Below are positions 1 to 7,590 of a DNA stretch of 20,704 nt, in pieces. Origin of the DNA: an uncultured Mucispirillum sp. (GTDB lineage Bacteria; Chrysiogenota; Deferribacteres; Deferribacterales; Mucispirillaceae); contig CALADT010000029.1 of NCBI GenBank assembly GCA_937890655.1, forward strand, positions 1 to 20,704. Reading direction: 5' to 3'. Within the stretch, counting starts at the first letter, position 1. Each line of letters begins with the position of its first letter. Below the pieces are notes generated by a model that ran no database searches, was not told the origin of the DNA, and saw only the letters and a program-made list of their open reading frames with translations. Position numbers and translations under genes: made by a program.

Positions 1-528
1 AAAAAGTATAACATGTGGTTCTGGTGCTAATGTTCTTGCTATGGATAACCGTTGTTGCTGACCACCTGAAAGCCCTAGTGCAGAAGTGGATAACCTATCA
101 TTTACTTCTTCCCACAGTGCAGATTTTTTCAAGGCTTCTTCCACCCTGTCATTAAGCTCTGTTTTATTTTTTATACCCTTTAGTTTTAAACCGTAGGCTA
201 CATTTTCATAAATACTCATGGGAAAAGGGGTAGGTTTTTGAAATACCATACCTATATCTGTTCTTAACTTTGTAATGTCAATATTTTTATCTAATATATT
301 ATTGCCATTATATATAATTTCCCCTGTATATCTATTGCCTTTATATAAATCATGTATCCTATTAAAACACCTAAGTAGCGTAGTTTTACCACAACCTGAA
401 GGGCCAATAAGTGATGTTATTTGGTTTTTTGCAATACCTATATTAATATTTTTTAATGCTTCTTTTTTATCGTAATAAAAAGAAAGATTATTTACTTCTA
501 TAATATTTTCTTCTTGATTAGTGTTCAT
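1..528 (-). CDS. pstB: Phosphate ABC transporter ATP-binding protein PstB (3' end cut by window edge)
   Basis: ATPase subunit of the high-affinity PstSCAB phosphate importer; it hydrolyses ATP on the cytoplasmic face of the PstC-PstA channel. I translated the minus strand from the ATG at 528-526. It reads MNTNQEENIIEVNNLSFYY and gives 176 residues before the window ends. Visible are the Walker A motif GPSGCGKTT (about residues 42-50), the Q-loop region GMVFQKPTPFP (about 94-104) and the ABC signature LSGGQQQRL (about 157-165). The reading frame is lost at VILF, just before the expected Walker B DEP, so roughly 75-80 residues lie outside. The start lies inside the 3' end of pstA (11-nt overlap) and has a Shine-Dalgarno AAAGGTGA upstream, which suggests translational coupling. 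The P-loop and the TPFPMS stretch are typical of PstB rather than other ABC ATPases. Confidence 0.96.
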   Translation of the reverse strand, partial: MNTNQEENIIEVNNLSFYYDKKEALKNINIGIAKNQITSLIGPSGCGKTTLLRCFNRIHDLYKGNRYTGEIIYNGNNILDKNIDITKLRTDIGMVFQKPTPFPMSIYENVAYGLKLKGIKNKTELNDRVEEALKKSALWEEVNDRLSTSALGLSGGQQQRLSIARTLAPEPHVILF

Positions 529-1369
529 TATAATCACCTTTTTTCATAATCTTTTTTATAATTATATTCGCTAGTAATATAAATGTAGTAATAACAAATG
601 CAGCTGCCCATGCCTGTTGCACCCATGTATCAAATGGAGAACCTGCATAGTTAAATATGCTAACAGTTAATGATGCCATAGGCTCGTTCATGTTATATGA
701 TAATGTATTTCTGTTGAATGATGTAAATAACAATGGTGCAGTTTCGCCTGCCACCCGTGCAGCAGCAAGGGATACACCTGTTAATATACCAGTTAATGCA
801 CTTTTTATTACAATATCTTTAATAACTTTATACATTGGAGTTCCAAGTGCTAGTGCTGCTTCCCTTAACTGCCACGGGATAAGTTTTAATGATTCTTCAG
901 TTGTTCGCATAACAACAGGTATTAAAATTACAGCTAAAGCAATAGAACCTGCATAACCACTAAAATTACCATAAGGCTTTACAAATATGGAATATATAAA
1001 TGTGCCTATAATAATTGTAGGTATGCTAATACTCACATCTGCTAAACTACTTAATATTTTTCCAAGTTTAGAGTCTTTTGCATATTCTGATAAATAAATT
1101 CCACCTAATATACCAATGGGAATACCTATAATACATGCAAAAAATGTTATAACAAGCTGGCCTATAAAAGCATGACGCAACCCGCCAGCATCTAACATAA
1201 ATGATGGTGCTTCATCTTGTGTAAAAAGGTTTAAATTTAACCCTGTAATACCTGTGGATATTAGTTTATAAAGTATGGAAAAAAGTATTATAACACCTAA
1301 AATAGCAGATAGGGTAGCAAGTGCCATCATAAAGTAGCCTTTTATTTTTCTTAATAGTCTTATGTTCAT
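518..1369 (-). CDS. pstA: Phosphate ABC transporter permease PstA
   Basis: Inner-membrane permease subunit that pairs with PstC to form the phosphate channel. The 283-residue length is normal for PstA. A hydrophobic segment near residues 14-36 is followed by a periplasmic stretch and a run of further membrane segments. The EAA-type cytoplasmic loop that contacts PstB is visible as REAALALGTPMYKVI near residues 168-182, followed by the family-typical AARVAGETAPLLF. The start follows the pstC stop by one base and the end overlaps pstB by 11 nt, so the three genes form one tight operon. The Shine-Dalgarno is weak (GGGC about 9 nt before the ATG), fitting coupling to pstC. PstA is chosen over PstC by its length, its position and the GETAPLLFTSF motif. 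Confidence 0.95.
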   Translation of the reverse strand: MNIRLLRKIKGYFMMALATLSAILGVIILFSILYKLISTGITGLNLNLFTQDEAPSFMLDAGGLRHAFIGQLVITFFACIIGIPIGILGGIYLSEYAKDSKLGKILSSLADVSISIPTIIIGTFIYSIFVKPYGNFSGYAGSIALAVILIPVVMRTTEESLKLIPWQLREAALALGTPMYKVIKDIVIKSALTGILTGVSLAAARVAGETAPLLFTSFNRNTLSYNMNEPMASLTVSIFNYAGSPFDTWVQQAWAAAFVITTFILLANIIIKKIMKKGDYNEH

Positions 1370-1370
1370 A

Positions 1371-2300
1371 TTATTTTGCCCTGTTTATATATAATTTTGC
1401 AGAAATTAGTATAATAAAGTTAATAACAAATAAAACTAACGCCATATAGTAAAGTGATGAAAGCTGTAAACTACCTGCTTCATTAAATTCGTTTACTAAT
1501 ACACTTGTTACTGTAATATATGGGTCAAAAATAGAAGTAAGTGATATATTCATACTACCTATAATATAGGCTATTGCCATTGTTTCCCCCACTGCTCTAC
1601 CAAAGGCAATAATTATACCACCAAATATTGCTTTTTTAGAATAACCAATGGAAATATCCCTTATGGTTTCCCATTTTTCAGCTCCTATACCATAGCTTGA
1701 TTCTTTTAATTCTTTAGGCACTCTTACTAATGCTTCCCTTGTAATACTTGCAATAAAAGGCACAATCATTATGCTTAAAACAATACCAGAAGTTAAAAGC
1801 CCAATACCACCTGCATAGTTTACTTGAAAAAAGCTACCTATTAATGGTATTTTAGTTAGGTATAATGATGACCATTTTTGTATAGTCTGTTCTATAAAAG
1901 GTGCAAACATAAAAAGCCCCCACATACCATATATAATACTAGGTATTGCTGCTAAAAGCTCAATGGAAGAACTTATAAACCCTTTTAAAAATTTTGGGCA
2001 AATCTCCACAATAAATACAGCCATACCAATACCTAATGGTGCAGCAATAAGGATTGCTATAATAGAAGTGAATATAGAACCCATTAAGGCTCTACCTGCT
2101 GCATATACTTCACTGCCATAATCCCACGTGGTAGAAAATATAAAATCAATTATTCCAAATTTTAAAAATGCAGGAAATGATTCTTTAAAAAGACTTATAA
2201 TTATACCTAATATAATAATAAGTATTAATAGACTAGAGAAAAGCGATATATATTTTACAAATTTCTCTTTGAAAATATTAATAATAGGTTTTTTTGTCAT
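1371..2300 (-). CDS. pstC: Phosphate ABC transporter permease PstC
   Basis: Membrane subunit of the phosphate importer and partner of PstA. It has 309 residues and about six membrane segments, the first near residues 17-37. The EAA loop reads KESSYGIGAEKWETI (about residues 218-232), followed by the conserved AFGRAVGETMAIAYIIG. The N-terminal KFGIIDFIFSTTWDYGSEVYAAG region is the usual PstC periplasmic signature, split here as KFGIIDFIF then TTWDYG. The ATG at 2300 has an AAGGGAC ribosome-binding site. It is the first gene of the pst unit in this window: no pstS lies directly upstream, where a terminator and the convergent end of the sec operon's transcript are found instead. A Pho-box-like repeat at 2356-2383 probably controls the unit. 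Confidence 0.95.
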   Translation of the reverse strand: MTKKPIINIFKEKFVKYISLFSSLLILIIILGIIISLFKESFPAFLKFGIIDFIFSTTWDYGSEVYAAGRALMGSIFTSIIAILIAAPLGIGMAVFIVEICPKFLKGFISSSIELLAAIPSIIYGMWGLFMFAPFIEQTIQKWSSLYLTKIPLIGSFFQVNYAGGIGLLTSGIVLSIMIVPFIASITREALVRVPKELKESSYGIGAEKWETIRDISIGYSKKAIFGGIIIAFGRAVGETMAIAYIIGSMNISLTSIFDPYITVTSVLVNEFNEAGSLQLSSLYYMALVLFVINFIILISAKLYINRAK

Positions 2301-2331
2301 AATGTCCCTTAGTTTATTTTAATAAGGCAAT

Positions 2332-2383
2332 ATATTACTAACTTTTAAAATAAAGTGTAGAAAAATGTAAAATAATTGTAAAA
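2332..2383 (-). promoter_or_regulatory. Candidate Pho box and promoter of the pst operon
   Basis: Read on the minus strand there are three similar heptamers: TTTTACA at 2383-2377, TTTTACA at 2372-2366 and TTCTACA at 2362-2356. They are spaced 11 and 10 bases apart, about one helical turn. PhoB/PhoP-type response regulators bind direct repeats with this spacing upstream of phosphate-regulated genes. The proximal repeat includes TCTACA, which can serve as a -35, followed after 18 bases by TAATAT (2337-2332) as a -10, about 31 nt before the pstC ATG. Spacing and position are seen in the sequence; binding by a Pho regulator is inferred. Confidence 0.5.
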
Positions 2384-2630
2384 TATTTAAGTGGGTAATT
2401 AAAAGTAAATGGAATGTATTAAATGTAGAAAATAATAGTGGTATATTATATATGGCAAAATATTTTAATCAAGATTTAAGTAAATGGAAAAAAGATAATC
2501 CTAATAATTTCTTGTATATTTTTGATGAATAGAGTAACCTATTTTAATCTATAATAAAAGCATAAAAGATGTTATAATTATTTCATATTCAGTGAGTAAA
2601 AGAAAATATTAAAATTAATAACATTTATAA
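2384..2630. other. AT-rich intergenic stretch between the pst promoter and the secF terminator
   Basis: No convincing gene here. A 26-codon plus-strand reading frame at 2452-2532 (starting MAKYFNQDLSKWKK) has no clear ribosome-binding site or promoter. Two more TGTA-type motifs at 2415 and 2424 (plus-strand reading) could be extra weak Pho half-sites but are not in good phase. Otherwise I see only low-complexity A/T sequence. Confidence 0.5.
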
Positions 2631-2662
2631 AAAAAGGGAGCTGATATTTTAGCTCCCTTTTT
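2631..2662 (-). terminator. Intrinsic terminator of the tgt-yajC-secD-secF operon
   Basis: Perfect 12-bp inverted repeat: AAAAAGGGAGCT (2631-2642), an 8-nt loop, then AGCTCCCTTTTT (2651-2662). It begins 13 nt after the secF stop codon in the minus direction, and the minus-strand RNA ends in an uninterrupted run of seven U's. The GC core GGGAGCT plus the U-tract is a classic Rho-independent terminator. The symmetric A/T arms would also let it work on plus-strand transcripts. Confidence 0.92.
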
Positions 2663-2675
2663 AGTTTTCTATAAT

Positions 2676-3590
2676 TTAAGCTGTTTTTGTTTCTTTTCTT
2701 GTTTTTATTGCATAAACAAGTGAGCTTGCAATACCAATAGAAGAATATGTGCCTATTATAATACCTGCTATCATAACTATTGCAAAGCCTTTTATTACTT
2801 CCCCACCAAATATGGCAAGGCTTATTACTGCAAGTAATGTGGAAGTAGATGTTAGTATTGTTCTTGATAATGTTTCATTAATACTAATATTCATACTTTC
2901 CATTAATGTTTTATGCTGGTCCATTCTTGCACGTTCTCTTATTCTGTCAAAAATAACTATCTTATCATTTAAAGAGTAACCAACAACTGTTAATAATGCT
3001 GCTAAAACAGTTAAATCAAATGTTACATTTAATGCAATAATAATACCTAATGTAACTATTATATCATGGATTAATGCTATAATAGAGCTTGTAGCACTCA
3101 TTAATTCAAACCTTATGGCAACATATATTAATATACCTATTACAGCATATAATACTGCCATAAATGCTTGATGTTTTAAGTCTTTACCTACCTGTGGGCC
3201 AACCTGCTCTATACTATCAATAGTAACTTTACCACCTTCACTAAATTTGCTTTGTAGTGCCTGACTGATTGTATCCGATAATTTTTTTAAATCATCGTCC
3301 CCTACACCTTGCTCTACTTTTATTCTAAAGGCGTTATTCTCACCTATTGTCTGTATTCCTACACTACCTTTTATTAATTTGCTTAATGTATCACGCATAT
3401 TATCCACATCTACTGGTTTTTCAAATGTTACTTGAATACTTGTGCCACCTGAAAAATCCACACCATAATTAAAGCCTTTGCCAAATACAAGCACTAAACC
3501 TGCAATACAAAGTAATATGGATACAGTAAAATATATTTTGGCTCTGCCAATAAAATCTATTTTTGTATTTGATTTAATTAATTCAAACAT
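2676..3590 (-). CDS. secF: Protein translocase subunit SecF
   Basis: Inner-membrane partner of SecD. The SecDF complex uses the proton-motive force to pull preproteins out of SecYEG on the periplasmic side. It has 304 residues, the usual SecF length. The first membrane segment (about 18-36) is followed by the family motif YGVDFSGGT (42-50), a periplasmic P1-like domain (about 52-138) and five more membrane segments. The conserved TM4 motif GYSLNDKIVIFDRIRE (204-219) carries the acidic residues D209 and D215. A GGGGG ribosome-binding site lies 9 nt before the ATG and 13 nt separate it from the secD stop. It is the last gene of its operon, directly followed by the intrinsic terminator. Confidence 0.97.
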   Translation of the reverse strand: MFELIKSNTKIDFIGRAKIYFTVSILLCIAGLVLVFGKGFNYGVDFSGGTSIQVTFEKPVDVDNMRDTLSKLIKGSVGIQTIGENNAFRIKVEQGVGDDDLKKLSDTISQALQSKFSEGGKVTIDSIEQVGPQVGKDLKHQAFMAVLYAVIGILIYVAIRFELMSATSSIIALIHDIIVTLGIIIALNVTFDLTVLAALLTVVGYSLNDKIVIFDRIRERARMDQHKTLMESMNISINETLSRTILTSTSTLLAVISLAIFGGEVIKGFAIVMIAGIIIGTYSSIGIASSLVYAIKTRKETKTA

Positions 3591-3603
3591 ATTTACTGAC
3601 CCC

Positions 3604-5163
3604 CTATATACTTAAACGTTTAACATTAAATTTAAGGAGTATTGTTGTAAAAATAGTCCTTGTAACAAATATTGCTGTAAACATAGAAGCAATAAGCCCT
3701 ACACTTAATGTAATTGCAAAACCTTTAATTGGCCCTGTTCCAAATTGGAATAATACCACTGCTGCAATTAATGATGTTAAGTTGGAATCTATAATTGCTG
3801 ATAAGGCTTTTGAATAACCTATTTCAATAGCATTGTAAGGAGTTCTATTTGTTCTTAATTCTTCCCTAATACGTTCAAATATTAAAACGTTTGCATCTAC
3901 TGCCATTCCTAAAGTAAGCATAATACCTGCAATACCAGGAAGTGTTAATGTAGCATGAAGTTGTGCTAAAACAGCAAGTATTAATAATAAGTTTAATACA
4001 AGTGCTAAATTTGCCACCATACCACTACCACGATAGTATATACCTATAAAAAGAACAATTAATACAAAGCCTATTATACTTGCAGTAACACCACTTCTAA
4101 TAGAGTCGTCCCCTAATGATGCACCTACTGTCCTGTTTTCTGCTATGGTAACAGGGGCAGGTAAACTACCAGCTTTTAAAACTATTGCTAAATTTGTTGC
4201 TTCTTTAAAAGAAAAAGAGCCGGAAATACTAGCATTACCACCAGAGATTACACTATTAATTCTTGGTGCTGAATAAATTGTTCCGTCTAATACAATAGCT
4301 AATTCTTTATAAAGGTTATTTCTAGTTATATCTTCAAATAGTTTTGCACCTGTTGGGTCAAACTTAATTGAAACTTCAGGCATATTGTTAGCAGGGTTTA
4401 CTATAACTTCTGCATCCATTAAATAACTACCTGTTAAAACAGGTTCTTTTTTTACAACCATTTGAACGTTATTAGAAACTTCTTCCCCTGTAACAGGGTC
4501 CATAACTTTATATGGAAGAATAATATCATCAAAAGGCACACTTTTTAAACGTTGTGCCACTTCTTCCCCTTTTACGTTATTATCTACAATATGGAAAGTT
4601 AATACTGCTGTTTTACCTATTAAATTAAGGGCTTCTTCTGGGTCCTCAAGGCCTGGAAGTTGAATAACTATACGTTTTTCCCCCTGCCTTTGTATTAATG
4701 GTTCTGCTACACCAAATTGGTCTATCCTGTTTCTTAATACTTCCACAGATTGGTCAACTGCATCATTTCTCCATCTTGTTGCATATGTATTTTCAATAGA
4801 AAAAATTATTGTATTTGCGTTAGCATCAATACCTGTTTCTGTTAAATATGGATAGTTTTTCTTAACTATATCCAAAATTTGTTTTCTATTATTAGCTTCT
4901 GCAAAACCTATCGCAAGGTTAAAAGCGTTTTCTTTTCTAATATATGAATAAGGTATTTTATCACTTTCTAAATCTTTACGCAGTTGGCTTACGGCATTAT
5001 CTATTTTGCCTTCTATTGCTTTATCAGTATCTACATCTAATACAATATGCATACCACCTTGTAAATCAAGCCCAAGGTTAATTTTTTCTGATAAAGGAGT
5101 AATGGCAAAAATAGCCCAGCCAATAACAAGAATGATTAATACCCATCTTGAAATAAGGCCCAT
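3604..5163 (-). CDS. secD: Protein translocase subunit SecD
   Basis: Large subunit of the proton-driven SecDF export motor. The 519 residues begin with one membrane segment (about 5-22) and the signature GLDLQGGMH (31-39). A large periplasmic region (about 40-350) contains the P1 head and the RNRIDQFGVAEPLIQ segment (144-158). Five C-terminal membrane helices follow, with the key motif GMAVDANVLIFERIREE (419-435); D423 matches the aspartate needed for proton coupling in the family. The start is 3 nt after the yajC stop, with AAGGAG about 12 nt upstream lying inside the yajC 3' end. Length is somewhat below the 615 residues of E. coli SecD, normal for the shorter non-enterobacterial form. Confidence 0.97.
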   Translation of the reverse strand: MGLISRWVLIILVIGWAIFAITPLSEKINLGLDLQGGMHIVLDVDTDKAIEGKIDNAVSQLRKDLESDKIPYSYIRKENAFNLAIGFAEANNRKQILDIVKKNYPYLTETGIDANANTIIFSIENTYATRWRNDAVDQSVEVLRNRIDQFGVAEPLIQRQGEKRIVIQLPGLEDPEEALNLIGKTAVLTFHIVDNNVKGEEVAQRLKSVPFDDIILPYKVMDPVTGEEVSNNVQMVVKKEPVLTGSYLMDAEVIVNPANNMPEVSIKFDPTGAKLFEDITRNNLYKELAIVLDGTIYSAPRINSVISGGNASISGSFSFKEATNLAIVLKAGSLPAPVTIAENRTVGASLGDDSIRSGVTASIIGFVLIVLFIGIYYRGSGMVANLALVLNLLLILAVLAQLHATLTLPGIAGIMLTLGMAVDANVLIFERIREELRTNRTPYNAIEIGYSKALSAIIDSNLTSLIAAVVLFQFGTGPIKGFAITLSVGLIASMFTAIFVTRTIFTTILLKFNVKRLSI

Positions 5164-5166
5164 AGT

Positions 5167-5538
5167 TTATTTTTTCTCCTTTGGTTCTTCTGCTACTGGT
5201 GTTGAAACTGTGTTTAAAGTTTCTGGGTCAACTTTATCTGCAATATAACCTTTAACCATACGCACTTTTGTGTTACCTAAATCAACAACCATAATATTGC
5301 CATCAACAGAGTGGATAGTGCCTATCATACCTGCATTTGTTAAAATAGTATCCCCTGCTTTTAATGCTTCAATCATAGCTGCATGTTGTTTTTGTCTTTT
5401 TTGTTGTGGACGGATAAGTAAAAAGTAAAATATTAATACCATTAATATAATAGGAACAAAACTCATAAAACCGCCCATTGCTCCTGCTTGTGCTGTTGCT
5501 CCTGCTTCTTGTGCATATGCTGCATTTGTAAAAAACAT
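5167..5538 (-). CDS. yajC: Sec translocon accessory subunit YajC
   Basis: Small single-pass inner-membrane protein that co-purifies with SecDF and is encoded next to it in many bacteria. It has 123 residues. A short N-terminal stretch (MFFTNAAYAQ) precedes a strongly hydrophobic helix (about 24-42), followed by the hallmark LLIRPQQKRQKQH (40-52) and a cytoplasmic domain with GDTILTNAGMIGTI, both typical of the family. The C-terminal tail is charged (EEPKEKK). A strong GGAGGT ribosome-binding site lies 7 nt before the ATG. It is separated from tgt by 20 nt and from secD by 3 nt, within the standard tgt-yajC-secD-secF order. Confidence 0.96.
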   Translation of the reverse strand: MFFTNAAYAQEAGATAQAGAMGGFMSFVPIILMVLIFYFLLIRPQQKRQKQHAAMIEALKAGDTILTNAGMIGTIHSVDGNIMVVDLGNTKVRMVKGYIADKVDPETLNTVSTPVAEEPKEKK

Positions 5539-5558
5539 TGTAATACCTCCAAGTATTA

Positions 5559-6680
5559 TTAAATTTTATTATTTCCTTCTTTTAATCTATAAAGCATTTC
5601 TTCTTGAAATGATTTAAATCTACCTTCTTTTATAGCATGTCTGCTATTTTTTACAATAGAAAGATAAAAAGATATATTATGTATGCTATTTAACCTTAAT
5701 GCAAGTATCTCCCCTGCTTTATATAAATGGCGAAGATAACCTCTTGAAAAATTTTGGCATGTATAACAGTTACAATTTTCATCCACTTTATCATCACTAT
5801 ATGCTAAATCAGCCCTTTTTATGGAAAACTTTCCGTTACTTGTAAAAAGTGTTCCATTTCTTGCATTTCTTGTAGGCATAACACAATCAAACATATCTAC
5901 ACCATAACCAATACATGTTAATATATCTTCCGGTGTGCCTACCCCCATTAAATAACGTGGTTTATCTTTTGGTAAAAATTCAGTAGTGTAGCCACAAACT
6001 TCATACATTTGTGATATTTCTTCCCCTACACTTAAACCACCTATGGAATAGCCGTCAAACCCTATATCTGTTAGCTGTGTTGCCGACCTTTTCCTTAAAT
6101 CTTCATATACTCCACCCTGCACTATACCAAATAATGCTTGGTCATCTCTTTTTTTAGCTTTTTTACCGCGTTCTGCCCACCTTGCTGTTCTATCCACAGA
6201 GTTTAAAACGTATTCATAACTTGATGGGTATGGAATACATTCATCAAAAGACATTATTATATCACTACCGATAGCTTCCTGTATTTCAATGGATTTTTCC
6301 GGATTTAAATAAAGTTTTGAACCATCAAGGTGTGATTTAAAACTAACTCCGTCCTCTGTAATATTATTAAGTTCAGCAAGAGAAAACACTTGGAATCCGC
6401 CACTATCTGTTAAGGTTGGTTTATGCCATGAATTAAAAGCAGCAAGCCCACCAAAATGTTTTAACACTTCTGTTCCAGGGCGAAGATATAAATGATATGT
6501 GTTACCTAATATTATTTGTGCCCCTGCATTATTTAAATCTTCAGGGGATAAAGCCTTAACGGAACCAACTGTTCCCACAGGCATAAAAATAGGTGTTTCT
6601 ATTTCCCCATGTGGGGTAATTATTCTACCTGCCCTTGCATTAGTATTATTATCTATATTCTCCAAACTAAATGAAAACAT
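5559..6680 (-). CDS. tgt: tRNA-guanine transglycosylase (queuine tRNA-ribosyltransferase)
   Basis: Exchanges guanine 34 of GUN anticodons (Asp, Asn, His, Tyr tRNAs) for preQ1 on the way to queuosine. At 373 residues it is full length. The preQ1-pocket motif TDSGGFQVFSL (91-101) contains the general acid/base D92. GIVQGG (185-190) and GGLSVGE (214-220) match the substrate site. DMFDCVMPTRNARNG (262-276) holds the nucleophile D265. The zinc site is complete: C303, C305, C308 and H334. It heads the tgt-yajC-secD-secF cluster, 111 nt downstream of the SUFU gene, so it probably has its own promoter in that gap. A GGAG lies 13 nt before the ATG, a slightly long spacing. Confidence 0.97.
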   Translation of the reverse strand: MFSFSLENIDNNTNARAGRIITPHGEIETPIFMPVGTVGSVKALSPEDLNNAGAQIILGNTYHLYLRPGTEVLKHFGGLAAFNSWHKPTLTDSGGFQVFSLAELNNITEDGVSFKSHLDGSKLYLNPEKSIEIQEAIGSDIIMSFDECIPYPSSYEYVLNSVDRTARWAERGKKAKKRDDQALFGIVQGGVYEDLRKRSATQLTDIGFDGYSIGGLSVGEEISQMYEVCGYTTEFLPKDKPRYLMGVGTPEDILTCIGYGVDMFDCVMPTRNARNGTLFTSNGKFSIKRADLAYSDDKVDENCNCYTCQNFSRGYLRHLYKAGEILALRLNSIHNISFYLSIVKNSRHAIKEGRFKSFQEEMLYRLKEGNNKI

Positions 6681-6687
6681 TATTTAT

Positions 6688-6719
6688 ATTATACTCCATT
6701 ATAACCATAATATAACCAT
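6688..6719 (-). promoter_or_regulatory. Possible tgt promoter region with two direct repeats
   Basis: On the minus strand, ATGGTTAT occurs twice (6719-6712 and 6708-6701) with an 11-base period, overlapping or abutting two TATAAT hexamers (6703-6698 and 6693-6688) just before tgt. The -10-like boxes are good; no convincing -35 sits at 16-18 nt from either. An activator or repressor site one helical turn apart is conceivable, but chance is quite possible in DNA this AT-rich. Confidence 0.25.
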
Positions 6720-6791
6720 GAATTTATATTTATAATGAATTTTTAAGAAAATATAAAGAGAAAATAACAGATTTTGCAATTTTTTTTAACT

Positions 6792-7538
6792 TTATTGCTC
6801 TAAACCTAAATTTTTTCTATTAACATCTATAATCCAGCTTTCAGGATTATTAAAAGAAAACTCTTTTGTAAACATTTCAATAAACTTATCATAGCCATGT
6901 TTTATTTTATATCGGACTTCTTCTCTATATAAAGGTAACACTAAATATAAAGATATTGGTTTATCTGCTTTTGTTTTAATAATAGAAATATCATCACCTA
7001 ATGAAACAAGCATAGCAGAGTTTAGTTTTGTATTACTTGCAAATGATGAATATTCCATAGTATATCCTGGTGCTACCCATGTGAAAAACTCATAATGGTA
7101 TCTTGCAATCATACGCATAAGTTGCATAGGCCAGTATGATTCGTGCTTTGGAAAAGTGCTTACCATATTTTTTATATCCCACGTATCTGGTAACATCATA
7201 AAAAGTTCTGCCCTTTTAAACTCAGGAAATTCTGATTCCACCCCTTCAGGAAGTATCATATCCACATTACTCATACCTTGAGTATATAAAACATAGTAAG
7301 GTTCATCATCAATAGGATACATAATATTTAAATCTATTTGATATTTTACTCCACTAGGGTCAATATGTAACCCTGTATTTCTTGATGGGAAAATATAGTT
7401 CATATGGTCATCAATATCTTGGCCATAAATACAATTTACAGGCTTAATAGTTTTATTTGTTTTGCCCCTGTGTTCTTTATTATCTTTACTATTTTGATGA
7501 TTGTTTTTTACAGGACGTTTATATTTACCAAATACCAT
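6792..7538 (-). CDS. Suppressor of fused (SUFU) domain protein
   Basis: 248-residue soluble protein without signal peptide or membrane segment. The first 35 residues are polar and rich in K, N and H and look disordered. From about residue 45 the sequence follows the bacterial SUFU domain pattern (Pfam SUFU family): LHIDPSGVKYQIDLNIMYP (57-75), YVLYTQGMSNVDM (82-94), ELFMMLPDTW (111-120), WPMQLMRMIARYHYE (136-150) and FTWVAPGYTM (152-161). In bacteria these domains are of largely unknown function; some are found as candidate immunity proteins in polymorphic toxin loci, but no toxin gene is visible nearby. It follows nhaB by 52 nt with a hairpin between, and a GAGG lies 4 nt before the ATG. The family call is by pattern recognition and fairly firm; function unknown. 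Confidence 0.82.
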   Translation of the reverse strand: MVFGKYKRPVKNNHQNSKDNKEHRGKTNKTIKPVNCIYGQDIDDHMNYIFPSRNTGLHIDPSGVKYQIDLNIMYPIDDEPYYVLYTQGMSNVDMILPEGVESEFPEFKRAELFMMLPDTWDIKNMVSTFPKHESYWPMQLMRMIARYHYEFFTWVAPGYTMEYSSFASNTKLNSAMLVSLGDDISIIKTKADKPISLYLVLPLYREEVRYKIKHGYDKFIEMFTKEFSFNNPESWIIDVNRKNLGLEQ

Positions 7539-7552
7539 ACTGCCTCAATTTA

Positions 7553-7580
7553 TCCATTACCTGCTTTTGCAGGTAATGGA
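7553..7580 (-). other. Stable intercistronic hairpin between nhaB and the SUFU gene
   Basis: Perfect 12-bp inverted repeat: TCCATTACCTGC (7553-7564), a 4-nt loop, GCAGGTAATGGA (7569-7580). In the minus-strand transcript it starts 10 nt after the nhaB stop and ends 14 nt before the SUFU ATG. No U-tract follows on the minus strand, so a standard intrinsic terminator is unlikely. An mRNA-stabilising or processing hairpin, or a partial attenuator lowering SUFU expression, is more likely. Confidence 0.8.
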
Positions 7581-7590
7581 ATATTAATTT

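Noticed and set aside
2452..2532. 26-codon plus-strand frame (MAKYFNQDLSKWKK and on), open upstream to about 2371
   Set aside because: No ribosome-binding site or promoter, overlaps the Pho-box region in its open upstream part, no recognised family; most likely chance.
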